Assembly: GCA_014841595.1 (NCBI GenBank)
Contig: JACYUE010000002.1
Location: 620,001-684,000, forward strand
Source of the DNA: Oxalobacteraceae sp. CFBP 8761
Lineage (GTDB): Bacteria > Pseudomonadota > Gammaproteobacteria > Burkholderiales > Burkholderiaceae_D
Reading direction: 5' to 3'
DNA: 64,000 nt
How positions within the stretch are numbered: the stretch's first letter is position 1; the number at the start of each line of letters is the position of its first letter. Shown in pieces: positions 30,632-39,226 of the stretch. The notes below the pieces were generated by a model. That model had not been told where the DNA came from and made no database searches. It was given only the letters and a program-made list of their open reading frames with translations. The position numbers and the translations under genes were made by a program.

Positions 30632-31731
30632 CGGACATCGATATGCGCGCCCAGGAGGTCGCCGACAAACTCGCGCTGCTGCGCGCCACCCTTGCCGCCA
30701 GCGGCGCCGGCGCCGTGCGCCTGCGCGGTACCGACTGGTTCGCGTGGGTCACGGCGGGCGGCTCGAGCGCCGTGCTGCACACCACCGACACGGGCATTGC
30801 CGAAGTGCTGGTCACGCCGGGCGACGCTTGCGTGCTGACCGACCAGATCGAAGGCGAGCGCCTGCGCCTCGAAGAAGTGCCGGCCGGGTTCAGCTTTCAT
30901 ATCGAACCATGGGCCGAACCCGAGCTGCGCGAGCATTTCGTGCTCGCTGCGGCCGAGGGCCGGCCGGTCCTGTCGGACCGTCCGCAGGCCGACGAACTGC
31001 CGCTGCCACTGCCGCTCCGTCAACGCAAGCTGGTGCTGGGCGACGCCGAACAGGCGCGCTACCGGCTGCTGGGACGCGAAGCGGCCGAAGCGATGACCGA
31101 CGTGCTGCACCGCGCCCGGCCTGACTGGACCGAGCAGCAGCTGGCCGGTGCCGGCGCCGAGGCGCTGTGGCGCCGCGGCATCCATCCGGCGCTGGTGCTG
31201 GTGGCCGGTGCGCGGCGCTTGCCGCTGTTTCGCCACGCGACGCCGTCGCACGAGCCGATCGGTGAGCGTGCCATGCTCGTGTTCTGCGCGCGCCGCCATG
31301 GCCTGTATGCCAACCTGACGCGCTTCGTGGGCTTCGGCGGCGCCGCTGCCGCGCCGGCAGCGCAGCGCGCACTGATGGCGCTCGAGGCCACCGGCCTGGC
31401 GGCCGTGGCGCCGGGCAAATCGCTGTCGTCCGTGTATCACGCGCTGGCCCAGGCCTATCACCACGCCGATGTCGAAGACGCGATCCGCGAGCACCACCAG
31501 GGCGGCATCACCGGCTACCTGGCGCGCGAGATCGTGGCCACCCCCAGCACGGCCACGCAGCTCGAACAGGGCATGGCATTTGCGTTCAATCCAAGTTATA
31601 ACGGTATGAAGATCGAAGATACATTCCTGCTCGGCCCCGACGGACTCGAAAACCTGACCTTCGACCCGGCCTGGCCGTCGGTGGATATCCAGGGCCGTCA
31701 GCGGCCGCTCTGGCTGGAGGTGGACGCATGA
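30628..31731 (+). CDS. M24-fold protein in the galactose operon, metal site degenerate
   Basis: A 367-residue protein with a creatinase-like N-terminal domain and a C-terminal pita-bread (M24) domain. Comparing with E. coli PepP, four of the five metal ligands are lost: the first Asp is missing around C220, the second is N229 in YANLTRF, the metal His is replaced by Gly in EHHQGGITGY (288-297), the first Glu is N321 in AFNPSYNG; only the last, E330 in KIEDT, remains. It is therefore unlikely to be a normal metallopeptidase. It overlaps galT by four bases and galK by four, so it is probably produced together with the Leloir enzymes. Function unknown. Confidence 0.82.
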   Translation: MTDIDMRAQEVADKLALLRATLAASGAGAVRLRGTDWFAWVTAGGSSAVLHTTDTGIAEVLVTPGDACVLTDQIEGERLRLEEVPAGFSFHIEPWAEPELREHFVLAAAEGRPVLSDRPQADELPLPLPLRQRKLVLGDAEQARYRLLGREAAEAMTDVLHRARPDWTEQQLAGAGAEALWRRGIHPALVLVAGARRLPLFRHATPSHEPIGERAMLVFCARRHGLYANLTRFVGFGGAAAAPAAQRALMALEATGLAAVAPGKSLSSVYHALAQAYHHADVEDAIREHHQGGITGYLAREIVATPSTATQLEQGMAFAFNPSYNGMKIEDTFLLGPDGLENLTFDPAWPSVDIQGRQRPLWLEVDA

Positions 31732-32843
31732 CCATCACGACCGATACCTTCTTTGGCGGCGCCCCCGAGGTAAACGCCTCGGCCCCGGGACGCGTGAATC
31801 TGCTGGGCGAGCACACCGACTACAACGACGGGTACATGCTGCCGGTGGCCACGCCCCAGCGTACGCTGGTGGCCATGAGCCGCAGCGGCGACGACCACTT
31901 TCACTTCTATTCGCCCAACTTCGACGCGACCGTGACGTTCGCGAAGGACAGCAGCGCGCCGCAGGGCTTCGGCAGCTATATCGAGGGCTGCATCCGCCTC
32001 GTGCAGGCCGAAGGCATCGAGGTGCCGCCGCTGCGCGTGTATGTCGAGACCGATCTGCCGGTGGGGTCGGGCCTGTCGTCGTCGGCCGCGCTCGAAGTGG
32101 CCATGCTGCGCGCCATGCGCGCGTTGCTGGGGTTCGAGCTCGACGACGTCAAGCTGGCGCGCATCGCCCAGCGCGCCGAAATCGAATACGCGCACGTCAA
32201 CTGCGGAATCATGGACCAGATGGCCTCGAGCCTGGCCGATGAAACCAATATGCTGTTCATCGATGCGCGCACGCTCGAACATCACCTTGCCGCGCTGCCG
32301 CCGGATACCGAACTGATCGTGATCGATTCGGGCGTGGCGCGCACGCTGGCGGCCAGCAAGTACAACGAACGCCGCGCCGAATGCGAAGAAGCCTCGCGCA
32401 TTTTGGGCGTGACGGCGCTGCGCGACGTGGTCGACCCGGCCTCGGTCGAGACGCTGCCGTCGCCACTGCGCGAGCGGGCCCGCCACGTGGTGCAGGAAAA
32501 CCTGCGCGTGCTCGAAGCGGCCAAGGGCGTCGACGCCGAGCGCTTCGGCGAACTGATGAACGCATCGCATGCGAGCCTGCGTGACGATTACGAAGTCTCG
32601 ATCCGCGCGCTCGACGTCCTGTGCGACGCGCTGCGCGCTGCCCCAGGCGTGCTGGGCGCCCGCCTGACCGGCGCCGGCTTTGGCGGCGCCTGCGTCGCCC
32701 TGTGCCGCAAGGGTCAGGCGCAAGAAGCAGCCGCCACCGCGCTGGCGGCGTATCACGACCATCATGGACCAGGCAATGACGTCCAGGGACGCATCCTGAT
32801 TCCGGTGCCAACTGACAGAAAGGACAAGAATGAATCAGTTTGA
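31728..32843 (+). CDS. galK: Galactokinase
   Basis: A 371-residue GHMP kinase with the galactokinase signature GRVNLLGEHTDYNDG near residue 22, the phosphate-binding LPVGSGLSSSAALEVAM and the C-terminal RLTGAGFGGACVAL. The catalytic aspartate is in NCGIMDQMAS. It phosphorylates galactose to galactose 1-phosphate, used by GalT. It overlaps the M24-like gene by four bases and the GH2 gene by fourteen. Confidence 0.95.
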   Translation: MTITTDTFFGGAPEVNASAPGRVNLLGEHTDYNDGYMLPVATPQRTLVAMSRSGDDHFHFYSPNFDATVTFAKDSSAPQGFGSYIEGCIRLVQAEGIEVPPLRVYVETDLPVGSGLSSSAALEVAMLRAMRALLGFELDDVKLARIAQRAEIEYAHVNCGIMDQMASSLADETNMLFIDARTLEHHLAALPPDTELIVIDSGVARTLAASKYNERRAECEEASRILGVTALRDVVDPASVETLPSPLRERARHVVQENLRVLEAAKGVDAERFGELMNASHASLRDDYEVSIRALDVLCDALRAAPGVLGARLTGAGFGGACVALCRKGQAQEAAATALAAYHDHHGPGNDVQGRILIPVPTDRKDKNESV

Positions 32844-34641
32844 ATATCCGCGTCCACAACTGGTGCGCGACCAGTGGCAGAACCTGAACGGCACATGGCA
32901 GTTCTGCTTCGATGACGAAGGGCATTACACGCTGCCGTCGGACGTGAAGGAATGGACGCACGAGATCACCGTGCCGTTTGCCCCGGAAACCGCGATGAGC
33001 GGTATCGAGGACACGGGCTTTCACCGCTTCGTCTGGTACCAGCGCGAATTCGAGGTCATGCCCATGGATGGGCGCACGATCCTGCACTTCGGCGCAGTCG
33101 ACTACAGCGCGCGCGTCTGGGTCAATGGCCAGCTGGTCGTCGAGCACGAGGGTGGTCACACGCCGTTCTCGGCCGATATTTCCGGCACCTTGAACGCGGA
33201 TGGCAAGCAGGTCGTTACCGTCTGGGTCGAGGACGATCCGGCCGATCTGGCCAAGCCGCGTGGCAAGCAGGACTGGCTGCTCGATGCGCACTCGATCTGG
33301 TACCCGCGCACGACGGGCATCTGGCAGACGGTATGGCTCGAGCAGGTCTCGCAGACGTATATCCAGAAACTGCGCTGGACGCCCGTGTTCGAGACCTACG
33401 AAATCGGCTGCGAAGTGTTCGCCACCGGCGATATCCAGGATGAGCTGTTTGTCGAAGTCAAGATCTGGCACGGCGACCAGCTGCTGGCCGACGATTACTA
33501 CAAGCTGCTGGGCGGTGAAGCGAACCGCAAGATCGCGCTGTCCGACCCGGGCATCGACGATTCGCGCAATGTGATCCTGTGGAGTCCGGAACGCCCGACC
33601 CTGCTCGATGCCGAAGTGACGCTGCGCTGTGGCGACGTGGTACTCGACCGTATCCGCTCGTACACGGCGCTGCGCTCGGTGTCGATCAACCGTGACCGCT
33701 TCATGCTCAATGGCCGCCCGTACCAGCTGCGTCTGGTGCTGGACCAGGGCTACTGGCCGGAATCGTTCATGACGGCCCCGTCCGACAACCACCTGAAGCG
33801 CGACGTCGAGCTGGCCAAGCAGATGGGCTTCAATGGCGTGCGCAAGCACCAGAAGATCGAGGACCCGCGCTTTTTGTACTGGGCCGACAAGCTGGGCCTG
33901 ATGGTGTGGGAAGAAATGCCATCGGCTTACCGCTTCAGCCCGCGCGCGATCACCCGTATGGTCAAGGAGTGGACCGAGGCAATCGAACGCGACTACAGTC
34001 ACCCGTGCATCATCGTGTGGGTGGCCTTCAACGAGTCGTGGGGTGTGCCGAACCTGACGCTCACGCAGGCGCATCGCAATGCCGTCGAGGCGCTGTACCA
34101 CCTGACGCGCACGCTTGACTCGACCCGCCCCGTGATCGGCAACGATGGCTGGGAGGCGTCGGCCACGGACATCCTGGGCATTCACGACTACGACAGCGAT
34201 CCCGAGAAGGTGCTGGCGCGCTACGCCGTCACCGATCCGGTGCGCACGCTGTTCGACCAGCGCCGGCCCGGTGGCCGTATCCTGACGCTCGACGGCTTCC
34301 CGCATCGGGGCCAGCCGATCGTGCTGACGGAATTCGGCGGCATCGCCTACGATCCGAAGCAGACGCCCAATCCCGACGAAACCACGTGGGGCTACAGCCG
34401 TGCGCACACGGCCGAAAGCTATCTGAAGCAGTACCGGCGCCTGCTGCAGGTGGTCAACGAGACGTTCATGTTCAGTGGTTTCTGCTACACGCAGTTCACG
34501 GACACGTTCCAGGAAGCCAATGGCTTGCTGAACGCCGACCGCTCGCCGAAACTGCCGCTCGAGGTCATCAGCGCTGCCACGCGCAATATTCCGCTGTTTC
34601 ACCGCGAGGTGGAAGAGGGCAAGGACCCCGGCACGCCGTAA
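32830..34641 (+). CDS. GH2 family glycosidase (beta-galactosidase/glucuronidase group), cytoplasmic
   Basis: A 603-residue GH2 enzyme without signal peptide. Order: sugar-binding jelly roll (NLNGTWQFCFDDEG; FHRFVWYQREFEV), immunoglobulin-like domain, then the TIM barrel with acid/base E402 in AFNESWGVP and nucleophile E501 in VLTEFGGIAY. It is shorter than LacZ (about 1020) and near glucuronidase length. The position at the end of a galT-galK operon suggests beta-galactosides as substrate, with released galactose entering the pathway; specificity is inferred. The start lies inside the galK end, after AAAGGACAAGA. Confidence 0.87.
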   Translation: MNQFEYPRPQLVRDQWQNLNGTWQFCFDDEGHYTLPSDVKEWTHEITVPFAPETAMSGIEDTGFHRFVWYQREFEVMPMDGRTILHFGAVDYSARVWVNGQLVVEHEGGHTPFSADISGTLNADGKQVVTVWVEDDPADLAKPRGKQDWLLDAHSIWYPRTTGIWQTVWLEQVSQTYIQKLRWTPVFETYEIGCEVFATGDIQDELFVEVKIWHGDQLLADDYYKLLGGEANRKIALSDPGIDDSRNVILWSPERPTLLDAEVTLRCGDVVLDRIRSYTALRSVSINRDRFMLNGRPYQLRLVLDQGYWPESFMTAPSDNHLKRDVELAKQMGFNGVRKHQKIEDPRFLYWADKLGLMVWEEMPSAYRFSPRAITRMVKEWTEAIERDYSHPCIIVWVAFNESWGVPNLTLTQAHRNAVEALYHLTRTLDSTRPVIGNDGWEASATDILGIHDYDSDPEKVLARYAVTDPVRTLFDQRRPGGRILTLDGFPHRGQPIVLTEFGGIAYDPKQTPNPDETTWGYSRAHTAESYLKQYRRLLQVVNETFMFSGFCYTQFTDTFQEANGLLNADRSPKLPLEVISAATRNIPLFHREVEEGKDPGTP

Positions 34642-34704
34642 CGTCGCAGGCAGGGCAGGGTCGCCAGGGCCTGCCCGCTGAGGCAGTCAGGGAATGCTGC
34701 AAGC

Positions 34705-34742
34705 AAAAGGCCACATGTCGCATCAGCGCATGTGGCCTTTTT
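34705..34742. terminator. Rho-independent terminator of the galactose operon
   Basis: AAAAGGCCACATG pairs exactly with CATGTGGCCTTTT around an eleven-base loop, and the stem is flanked by A and T runs, so it can act in both directions: for the GH2 operon from the left and for the convergent small exported protein gene from the right. Confidence 0.88.
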
Positions 34743-34836
34743 ACAGCTGTGCAGACGGTTTTATCTGACGCGACGCAAGGTGCGGCTGTCGACCGGTTGA
34801 ATGCAAGACCCCTAGGGGACCTGACGACACCTTGCA

Positions 34837-35406
34837 TCATTGCGATTTGTAGCGTGCCAGGATCTTCACTCGCTCACCTTGGTGCCCAACTTTGCTGCCC
34901 CACTTACGTAACTGGGCAAGCTGTTCGCGCTCGTCCTGGAGACTAAGGGGATTGAGAGAGCGTCGCACGACATAGATGTCCAGTATGGGCTCTTCGTTGC
35001 AACGCACCGGTGGGCGTGTGCGAGAGTCACGCGCCATGGCTGCAATATCACCATCGTCGAGGACAACATGCCGGCACTCGTAATTTCGTAACGCAACAGC
35101 AGCCACATTGCGTGAGCGCATGTCGACGATCACTGCCGCCTTCTCCATGCAGCTCTGGCGGCGACACCCGTCGATCATGGCGTAGGAGGCGAACTGGACG
35201 GGTTCTTCATCTCCAGGGATACCGATAAACTCATCAATCGTCCGGACTAACGACGCGTTTGGGATGTAGGCGTCAATATGCATGTCTGCGAATACAGATT
35301 TGCTATTCGGGTAGACAAGGCGAGCGACATCGTGAAAACCCAGCGGCGCGGATTGTGCCGAAGCCGTGGTTAACGCGACAAGCGCTAAAAGAACTTTACC
35401 GAACAT
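34837..35406 (-). CDS. Exported protein, function unknown
   Basis: A 189-residue protein with a signal peptide (MFGKVLLALVALTTASAQSA). The mature part is about 170 residues, has four cysteines in two clusters (GCRRQSCM and ECRHV, with another in VRCNEE) that may form disulphides, and a charged C-terminus. No family recognised. The start was chosen by the signal peptide and AGGGAGCGATTTG before the ATG; the longer frame to 35472 lacks support. It stands alone between two terminated transcripts. Confidence 0.65.
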   Translation of the reverse strand: MFGKVLLALVALTTASAQSAPLGFHDVARLVYPNSKSVFADMHIDAYIPNASLVRTIDEFIGIPGDEEPVQFASYAMIDGCRRQSCMEKAAVIVDMRSRNVAAVALRNYECRHVVLDDGDIAAMARDSRTRPPVRCNEEPILDIYVVRRSLNPLSLQDEREQLAQLRKWGSKVGHQGERVKILARYKSQ

Positions 35407-35625
35407 CAAATCGCTCCCTGGGACGTGGACAGACGATGGTGGCTCAGCTGGGACGTGGTGATCTTGGCGCACCTATCGCTGGTTCTGCTGTCCGCTTCTG
35501 GGCGGGAAGCGAAAGTTCGTCCCGGTCAGTGTAACTCGGCAAGAAGCGATCGATTGCGCTACTTGACGCCCGGTAGTCGCAGTACTGTCCAAACGTCGTT
35601 TCGATGTCGGAAAATTACAGTGCTG

Positions 35626-36051
35626 TCAGCGCGAACGCGCGGGATTGCGGCCAGACGCCTGCGGCATCGGGATGCGCGCAAGCAGTGCGCCCAGTGCCGT
35701 CGCTGCGACGGTCGCGGCGCTGACATCGACCAGCCAGTCGTGCACCGTGCCCGAGCGGTAGGGCAGGAAGTGTTGCACACCCTCGTCAAAAGCGCCCATC
35801 AGCGCAATGGCCAGCACTGCCTTGAGTGCGCGTTGCAGCGTGCTGCCGGTGCTGCCCAGGAACCAGAGCGTCGCGAGGCCGGCATAGGCCAGGCTGTGCA
35901 GCACGATGCCCGACGCGTATTCGCCCACCTCAGCGCGCGCACCGGGCACGGAGCCGGCAATCACGATGCAGGTAAACATGAGCAGTGCCGCAGCGTGCAT
36001 GGCACGGCGGTGGCGGGGTTCAGCGTACAACAGGGGAGACAGGGCTGGCAT
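35626..36051 (-). CDS. VanZ-like membrane protein
   Basis: About 141 residues with four hydrophobic segments (ALLMFTCIVIAGSVPG, GIVLHSLAYAGLATLWFLG, ALKAVLAIALMGAFDEGVQ, WLVDVSAATVAATALGALLA) and the VanZ-family pattern DEGVQHFLPYRSGTVHDWLVDV, which resembles phosphotransbutyrylase/VanZ short proteins. In other bacteria VanZ proteins affect teicoplanin tolerance, but most homologues have no proven role. The start at 36051 is one of two in-frame ATGs; 36105 would add eighteen residues. Neither has a convincing ribosome binding site. Confidence 0.7.
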   Translation of the reverse strand: MPALSPLLYAEPRHRRAMHAAALLMFTCIVIAGSVPGARAEVGEYASGIVLHSLAYAGLATLWFLGSTGSTLQRALKAVLAIALMGAFDEGVQHFLPYRSGTVHDWLVDVSAATVAATALGALLARIPMPQASGRNPARSR

Positions 36052-36169
36052 GGCGACGTGGTGACAGTACAGAAACGGTGACGGGACAAACGTCAACGTT
36101 ACCATGCCGGGCGCACCTTGTGTGCCCGTTGCCGCCGGCCCGTGCGCCAGCCGCCCACCACGGCGTGCG

Positions 36170-36475
36170 TCAAATGGTCAGTGCCGGGGCGCCGTCGGCG
36201 TAATGGGCGTCGAAACAGCTGGCGCAGTCGGCGCAGAACAGGTGCGCCACGCGCACGCTCGCCTGTCGTAACACGAGTTTCAGGTGTGCCCGCCGGCACT
36301 TGGGACACACTTCGCGGACGCTGCCGAACGTGAGCAGATTGAGGGGGACGCTGTCGCGGTCGATATCGTCGACCACGGCGCGCGGATTGAGTTCGCTAAG
36401 AATGAGGTCGCTTGAATCCTGATGGCGACGGCAACTGTCTGGCGAAAGCGATGTTTCTGGTACACGTAAACTCAT
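36170..36475 (-). CDS. Small cysteine-rich (zinc ribbon-like) protein, unknown
   Basis: A 101-residue protein. The C-terminal half has two cysteine pairs, CPKC and CADCASC with nearby His (FCADCASCFDAHYADG), a pattern usual in zinc ribbons. The N-terminal half is polar and rich in Ser and Asp. No family recognised. The ATG at 36475 is preceded by GGGAGATTGTCCG; an ATG at 36517 is possible. It lies downstream of a minus-strand terminator, so it has its own promoter. Confidence 0.6.
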   Translation of the reverse strand: MSLRVPETSLSPDSCRRHQDSSDLILSELNPRAVVDDIDRDSVPLNLLTFGSVREVCPKCRRAHLKLVLRQASVRVAHLFCADCASCFDAHYADGAPALTI

Positions 36476-36616
36476 CGGACAATCTCCCGTGGTCGTTTCG
36501 TTGTACGCGGTCTCCACCCGCTGGACAAGGTGGGACGTCGCAGCTTCATGATAGCCCTATTGAAGACGGCTTCAAGCACATAGACAATATTTTCTGGCCC
36601 GAGTTGCCACAATGCC

Positions 36617-36749
36617 GAAAAAAAATGCCCGCTCAGGGCGGGCATAACCCGGGATCGGGCCAAGAGTGCGGAAACCGGGTTGGTGTGCAGCGCACGGAGC
36701 GCTCCACACCTGCTGGCACCACGCATATCGGTTACGTGTGTGTCAGGTG
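36617..36749 (-). ncRNA. Candidate small RNA, about 130 bases
   Basis: On the minus strand a TATACT -10 hexamer (36756-36761) stands before a stretch that contains a strong hairpin (36682-36710: GGTGTG and AGCGC paired with GCGCT and CACACC, loop ACGGA) and ends in a GC-rich stem followed by eight T. No long credible coding frame fits. This is the layout of an independent small RNA, but no known family was recognised and the -35 region is poor. Confidence 0.3.
36618..36645 (-). terminator. Rho-independent terminator (minus strand)
   Basis: ATGCCCGC and GCGGGCAT form the stem at 36625-36645; on the minus strand it is followed by a run of eight T. It ends transcripts coming from the right, before the small cysteine-rich gene. 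Confidence 0.82.
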
Positions 36750-36887
36750 CGTTCGAGTATAGGCAGCGATTGTGACGGGTCCGTGACCGTCGTCAAGGTT
36801 CCGATGGGACAGTGGAAAATGTAGTGAGGACATTGGACTCATGACAATACGGCCACAAACAAGGCGAACCGCACAAACCGTCCAGGC

Positions 36888-36913
36888 AAAAAAAAAGCCC
36901 GCTGTGCGGGCTT
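36888..36913 (-). terminator. Rho-independent terminator after the SDR gene
   Basis: AAGCCCGC, TGT loop, GCGGGCTT, followed on the minus strand by nine T. It lies 133 bases after the stop of the SDR gene. Confidence 0.85.
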
Positions 36914-37045
36914 GAAACTATTTTCTTGGAGGAGAATAGTGGAGACAGGTGTAACTATAGGGATTTGGTGACCGAGCGTCCAATTGCGTTTTCGGATACC
37001 AGACATGTGATCTGTCAATATCTCTCGAACGTGGCCGGCGACGTA

Positions 37046-37813
37046 TCAATCACGCACCGGCACCGTGTAGTTCAGTGCCATGCGGCCACCGTCGGCGTAC
37101 AGGGTCTGGCCCGTCATGTACGAGGCATCGTCGCTGGCCAGGAAGGCAGCGATCGACGCGACTTCTTCCGGTTCACCGCACCGGCCCAGCGGTGTGCGCG
37201 ACAGGATCGTGTGCCGTGCTTCCGGGCTGCCGAGCACCGCTTTTTTCGCCAGTTCGGTCAGGATCGTGCCGGGACCGATGGCATTCACGCGAATGTCGTA
37301 CTGGGCCAGGGCGATGGCGGCCACGCGCGTGAACTGGTTGACGCCGCCTTTCGAGATCACGTACGGCACCTGGTTCGGGATCGTCAGTTCGGCATTCACA
37401 CTCGACATGTTGATGATGCAGCCACCTTCGCCGCGCGCCACCATGTCGCGCGCCGCCGCCTGGCTGCACAAAAACATCGATTTCAGGTTGATGCGCAACA
37501 CGCGGTCGAAATCGTCCTCGTGCAGGTCGAGGAACTCGGCCGCGTGGGTCACACCGGCATTGTTGATCAGGATATCGATGCGGCCAAACGCGGCCAGCGT
37601 GGCCGCGATCATCGCATCGACCTCGACCTTGATGCCGACGTCGGCACGGTAGGCGCGGGCTGCGTCGCCCAGGCTGGCAGCGGCTTGCTCGACTTCGGGC
37701 CGGATATCGACGAGCATGACGCGCGCACCTTCGCGCACGAGGCGCTCGGCGCAGGCCAGGCCGATGCCCTGGCTGGCGCCGGTGACGATGGCGATTTTCT
37801 GATGTAGTTTCAT
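37046..37813 (-). CDS. SDR family oxidoreductase
   Basis: A 255-residue classical short-chain dehydrogenase: TGASQGIG cofactor loop near residue 12, NNAGVTHAAE, catalytic serine in INMSSVNAE and Y-x-x-x-K in YVISKGGVN, and the C-terminal YMTGQTLYADGG. An aspartate at the end of the second strand (VDIRPE) points to NAD. It resembles sugar or hydroxyacid dehydrogenases of the glucose 1-dehydrogenase group, but the substrate is not evident. The start MKLHQK was preferred over an ATG 24 bases upstream. The TPM gene ends nearby on the same strand (45 bases before the start), so read-through is possible. Confidence 0.83.
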   Translation of the reverse strand: MKLHQKIAIVTGASQGIGLACAERLVREGARVMLVDIRPEVEQAAASLGDAARAYRADVGIKVEVDAMIAATLAAFGRIDILINNAGVTHAAEFLDLHEDDFDRVLRINLKSMFLCSQAAARDMVARGEGGCIINMSSVNAELTIPNQVPYVISKGGVNQFTRVAAIALAQYDIRVNAIGPGTILTELAKKAVLGSPEARHTILSRTPLGRCGEPEEVASIAAFLASDDASYMTGQTLYADGGRMALNYTVPVRD

Positions 37814-37857
37814 GGCGGGCTTTCGACGCTGTGGCAAAAGCCGCCATTCTACTGCTG

Positions 37858-38370
37858 CTAGAGCATGATGGGCCGGTCAGGCAACTCGTTGGTGCGCTCG
37901 CCGCTGGCCGGGAAGTGCTGGTGCAGCAGGTCATTGACCTGCGCCACTGCCGCCAGCGTGGCGTCATGGAAGTGCCCGCCCTTGAAGCCTGCGGTCATCG
38001 TGCGGCACACCGCCTGCCAGGTGGCGGCGTCGATCTTGCGGTCGATGCCCCGGTCGGCCACGATGTCGATCTTGTGCTCGGCCAGATTCACGTAGATCAG
38101 GACGCCGCAATTGTCTTCGGTGTCCCACACGCCATAGTCGGCGAACAGCGCGAGGGCGCGCTGGCGGTTGGTGATGCCGTCCCAGGCCGCGTCGAAGGGC
38201 AGGGCCTTCTCGACGATCAGGCGCACTTCGCCGCGGTGAGTGCGCTCACCGGCATCGATGGCCTCGGCAATGGCCGTCAGCGTCGCTTCAGGAAACGCGC
38301 GCCGCGCTTCGCCCGCGCTGCTGGTAGCGTGGCGCCACGCGCGTGTCATTTTTTGTGCGATCGATCCCAT
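37858..38370 (-). CDS. TPM domain protein (cytosolic form)
   Basis: A 170-residue protein with one TPM domain (RGEVRLIVEKALPF, DYGVWDTEDNCGVLIYVNLAEHKIDIVADRGI). It lacks the signal peptide and tail of the neighbouring YgcG-like protein, so it may face the cytoplasm. It is the third gene of the lemA-TPM-TPM set; its start shares one base with the previous stop (TAATG). TPM domains are linked to membrane-associated processes including photosystem repair in plants; the bacterial role is poorly known. Confidence 0.83.
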   Translation of the reverse strand: MGSIAQKMTRAWRHATSSAGEARRAFPEATLTAIAEAIDAGERTHRGEVRLIVEKALPFDAAWDGITNRQRALALFADYGVWDTEDNCGVLIYVNLAEHKIDIVADRGIDRKIDAATWQAVCRTMTAGFKGGHFHDATLAAVAQVNDLLHQHFPASGERTNELPDRPIML

Positions 38371-39218
38371 TACCAGTCTCCCGAGGCGCCGCCGCCGTCA
38401 AAGCCGCCACCACCACCAGAAAAACCACCGCCGCCGAAGCCACCGCCGCCGCCACCGCCGCCAAAGCCGCCGCCACCACCGTTGCTCATATTGCCGATGA
38501 TATTACCGAGAATGAAGCCAGTCGTCGCGCCACCCCAGTTCGAACGGCCACGGCTGCTCGTAACAGTACGGCCGCGCTTGCCGCCGAAGACCGAGCGCAG
38601 CAGGAAGGCACCGATCAGGATCGCGAAGATGGCGATCAACGGAATTCCGCCACCGCCCGCAGCTTCCTGTCGTTGTGGTGCTTGCTGCGCAGGTGCCGGG
38701 AAGGCTTCCTGGTTCAGCAGCGTGGCGATGGCGCCCACGCCGGCCACCAGGCCTTCGTAATAATGTTGTTCCCGGAAGTGCGGCGCGATCACGTCTTGCA
38801 GGATGCGCTTGGATTGGGCGTCGGTCAGCACACCCTGTACGCCACGGCCAGCCTCGATCCGCAGGCGGCGCAGCGCCGATGGGTTGCCAGGTGCAACAAC
38901 CAGCAGCACGCCGTCGTCGACGCCCTTGCGGCCCAGTTTCCAGGCATCGGTAACGCGGATGCTGTAGGCCTCGATGGCTTCGGGTTCGGTCGATTTGACG
39001 AGCAGCACGGCGATCTGGCTGCCCGTCTTGGCCTCATAGTCGGCCAGCACGGCTTCCAGGCGCTGGCGCTGGGTGGCGTCGAGCATGCCGGCCTGGTCAG
39101 TCACGCGCGTGGTGAGCTTCGGCACCTCCTTGAGCTGGGCATGGGCCGTCCCCGCACCGGCGAGCAGCGTCGCCATTGCGAACAGGAGCGTGGAAAACAA
39201 GCGCAGGAAGGCCGTCAT
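38370..39218 (-). CDS. YgcG-like TPM domain protein with glycine-rich tail
   Basis: A 282-residue protein: signal peptide (MTAFLRLFSTLLFAMATLLAGAGTAHA region), TPM domain (VTDQAGMLDATQRQRLEAVL, GSQIAVLLV, GRGVQGVLTD), a transmembrane helix (GIPLIAIFAILIGAFLL) and a tail after residue 245 made almost only of glycine and phenylalanine, ending GASGDW. This is the usual partner of LemA. Eight bases separate it from lemA. Confidence 0.88.
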   Translation of the reverse strand: MTAFLRLFSTLLFAMATLLAGAGTAHAQLKEVPKLTTRVTDQAGMLDATQRQRLEAVLADYEAKTGSQIAVLLVKSTEPEAIEAYSIRVTDAWKLGRKGVDDGVLLVVAPGNPSALRRLRIEAGRGVQGVLTDAQSKRILQDVIAPHFREQHYYEGLVAGVGAIATLLNQEAFPAPAQQAPQRQEAAGGGGIPLIAIFAILIGAFLLRSVFGGKRGRTVTSSRGRSNWGGATTGFILGNIIGNMSNGGGGGFGGGGGGGGFGGGGFSGGGGGFDGGGASGDW

Positions 39219-39226
39219 CGCCAGCC

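Larger units (their letters stand above)
36476..37045. other. 570-base interval with two terminators and a candidate RNA
   Basis: No protein gene is supported. The interval holds two A-preceded hairpins (minus-strand terminators at 36625-36645 and 36888-36913), a strong internal hairpin at 36682-36710 and a TATACT hexamer on the minus strand. The part between 36914 and 37045 is the 3' region of the SDR gene and contains CTCCTCC on the minus strand. Confidence 0.6.

Noticed and set aside
32257..34602. 781-codon open frame on the minus strand
   Set aside because: It is antisense to galK and the GH2 gene, both with conserved motifs.
36472..36726. 84-codon minus-strand frame over the candidate RNA
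   Set aside because: It runs through a terminator T-run as FF codons and shows no ribosome binding site or domain.
36914..36960. Possible tRNA or attachment-site remnant near GGAGGAGAATAGTGGAGACAG
   Set aside because: No cloverleaf, anticodon arm or TTCRANY box could be found, and no integrase or phage gene is near.
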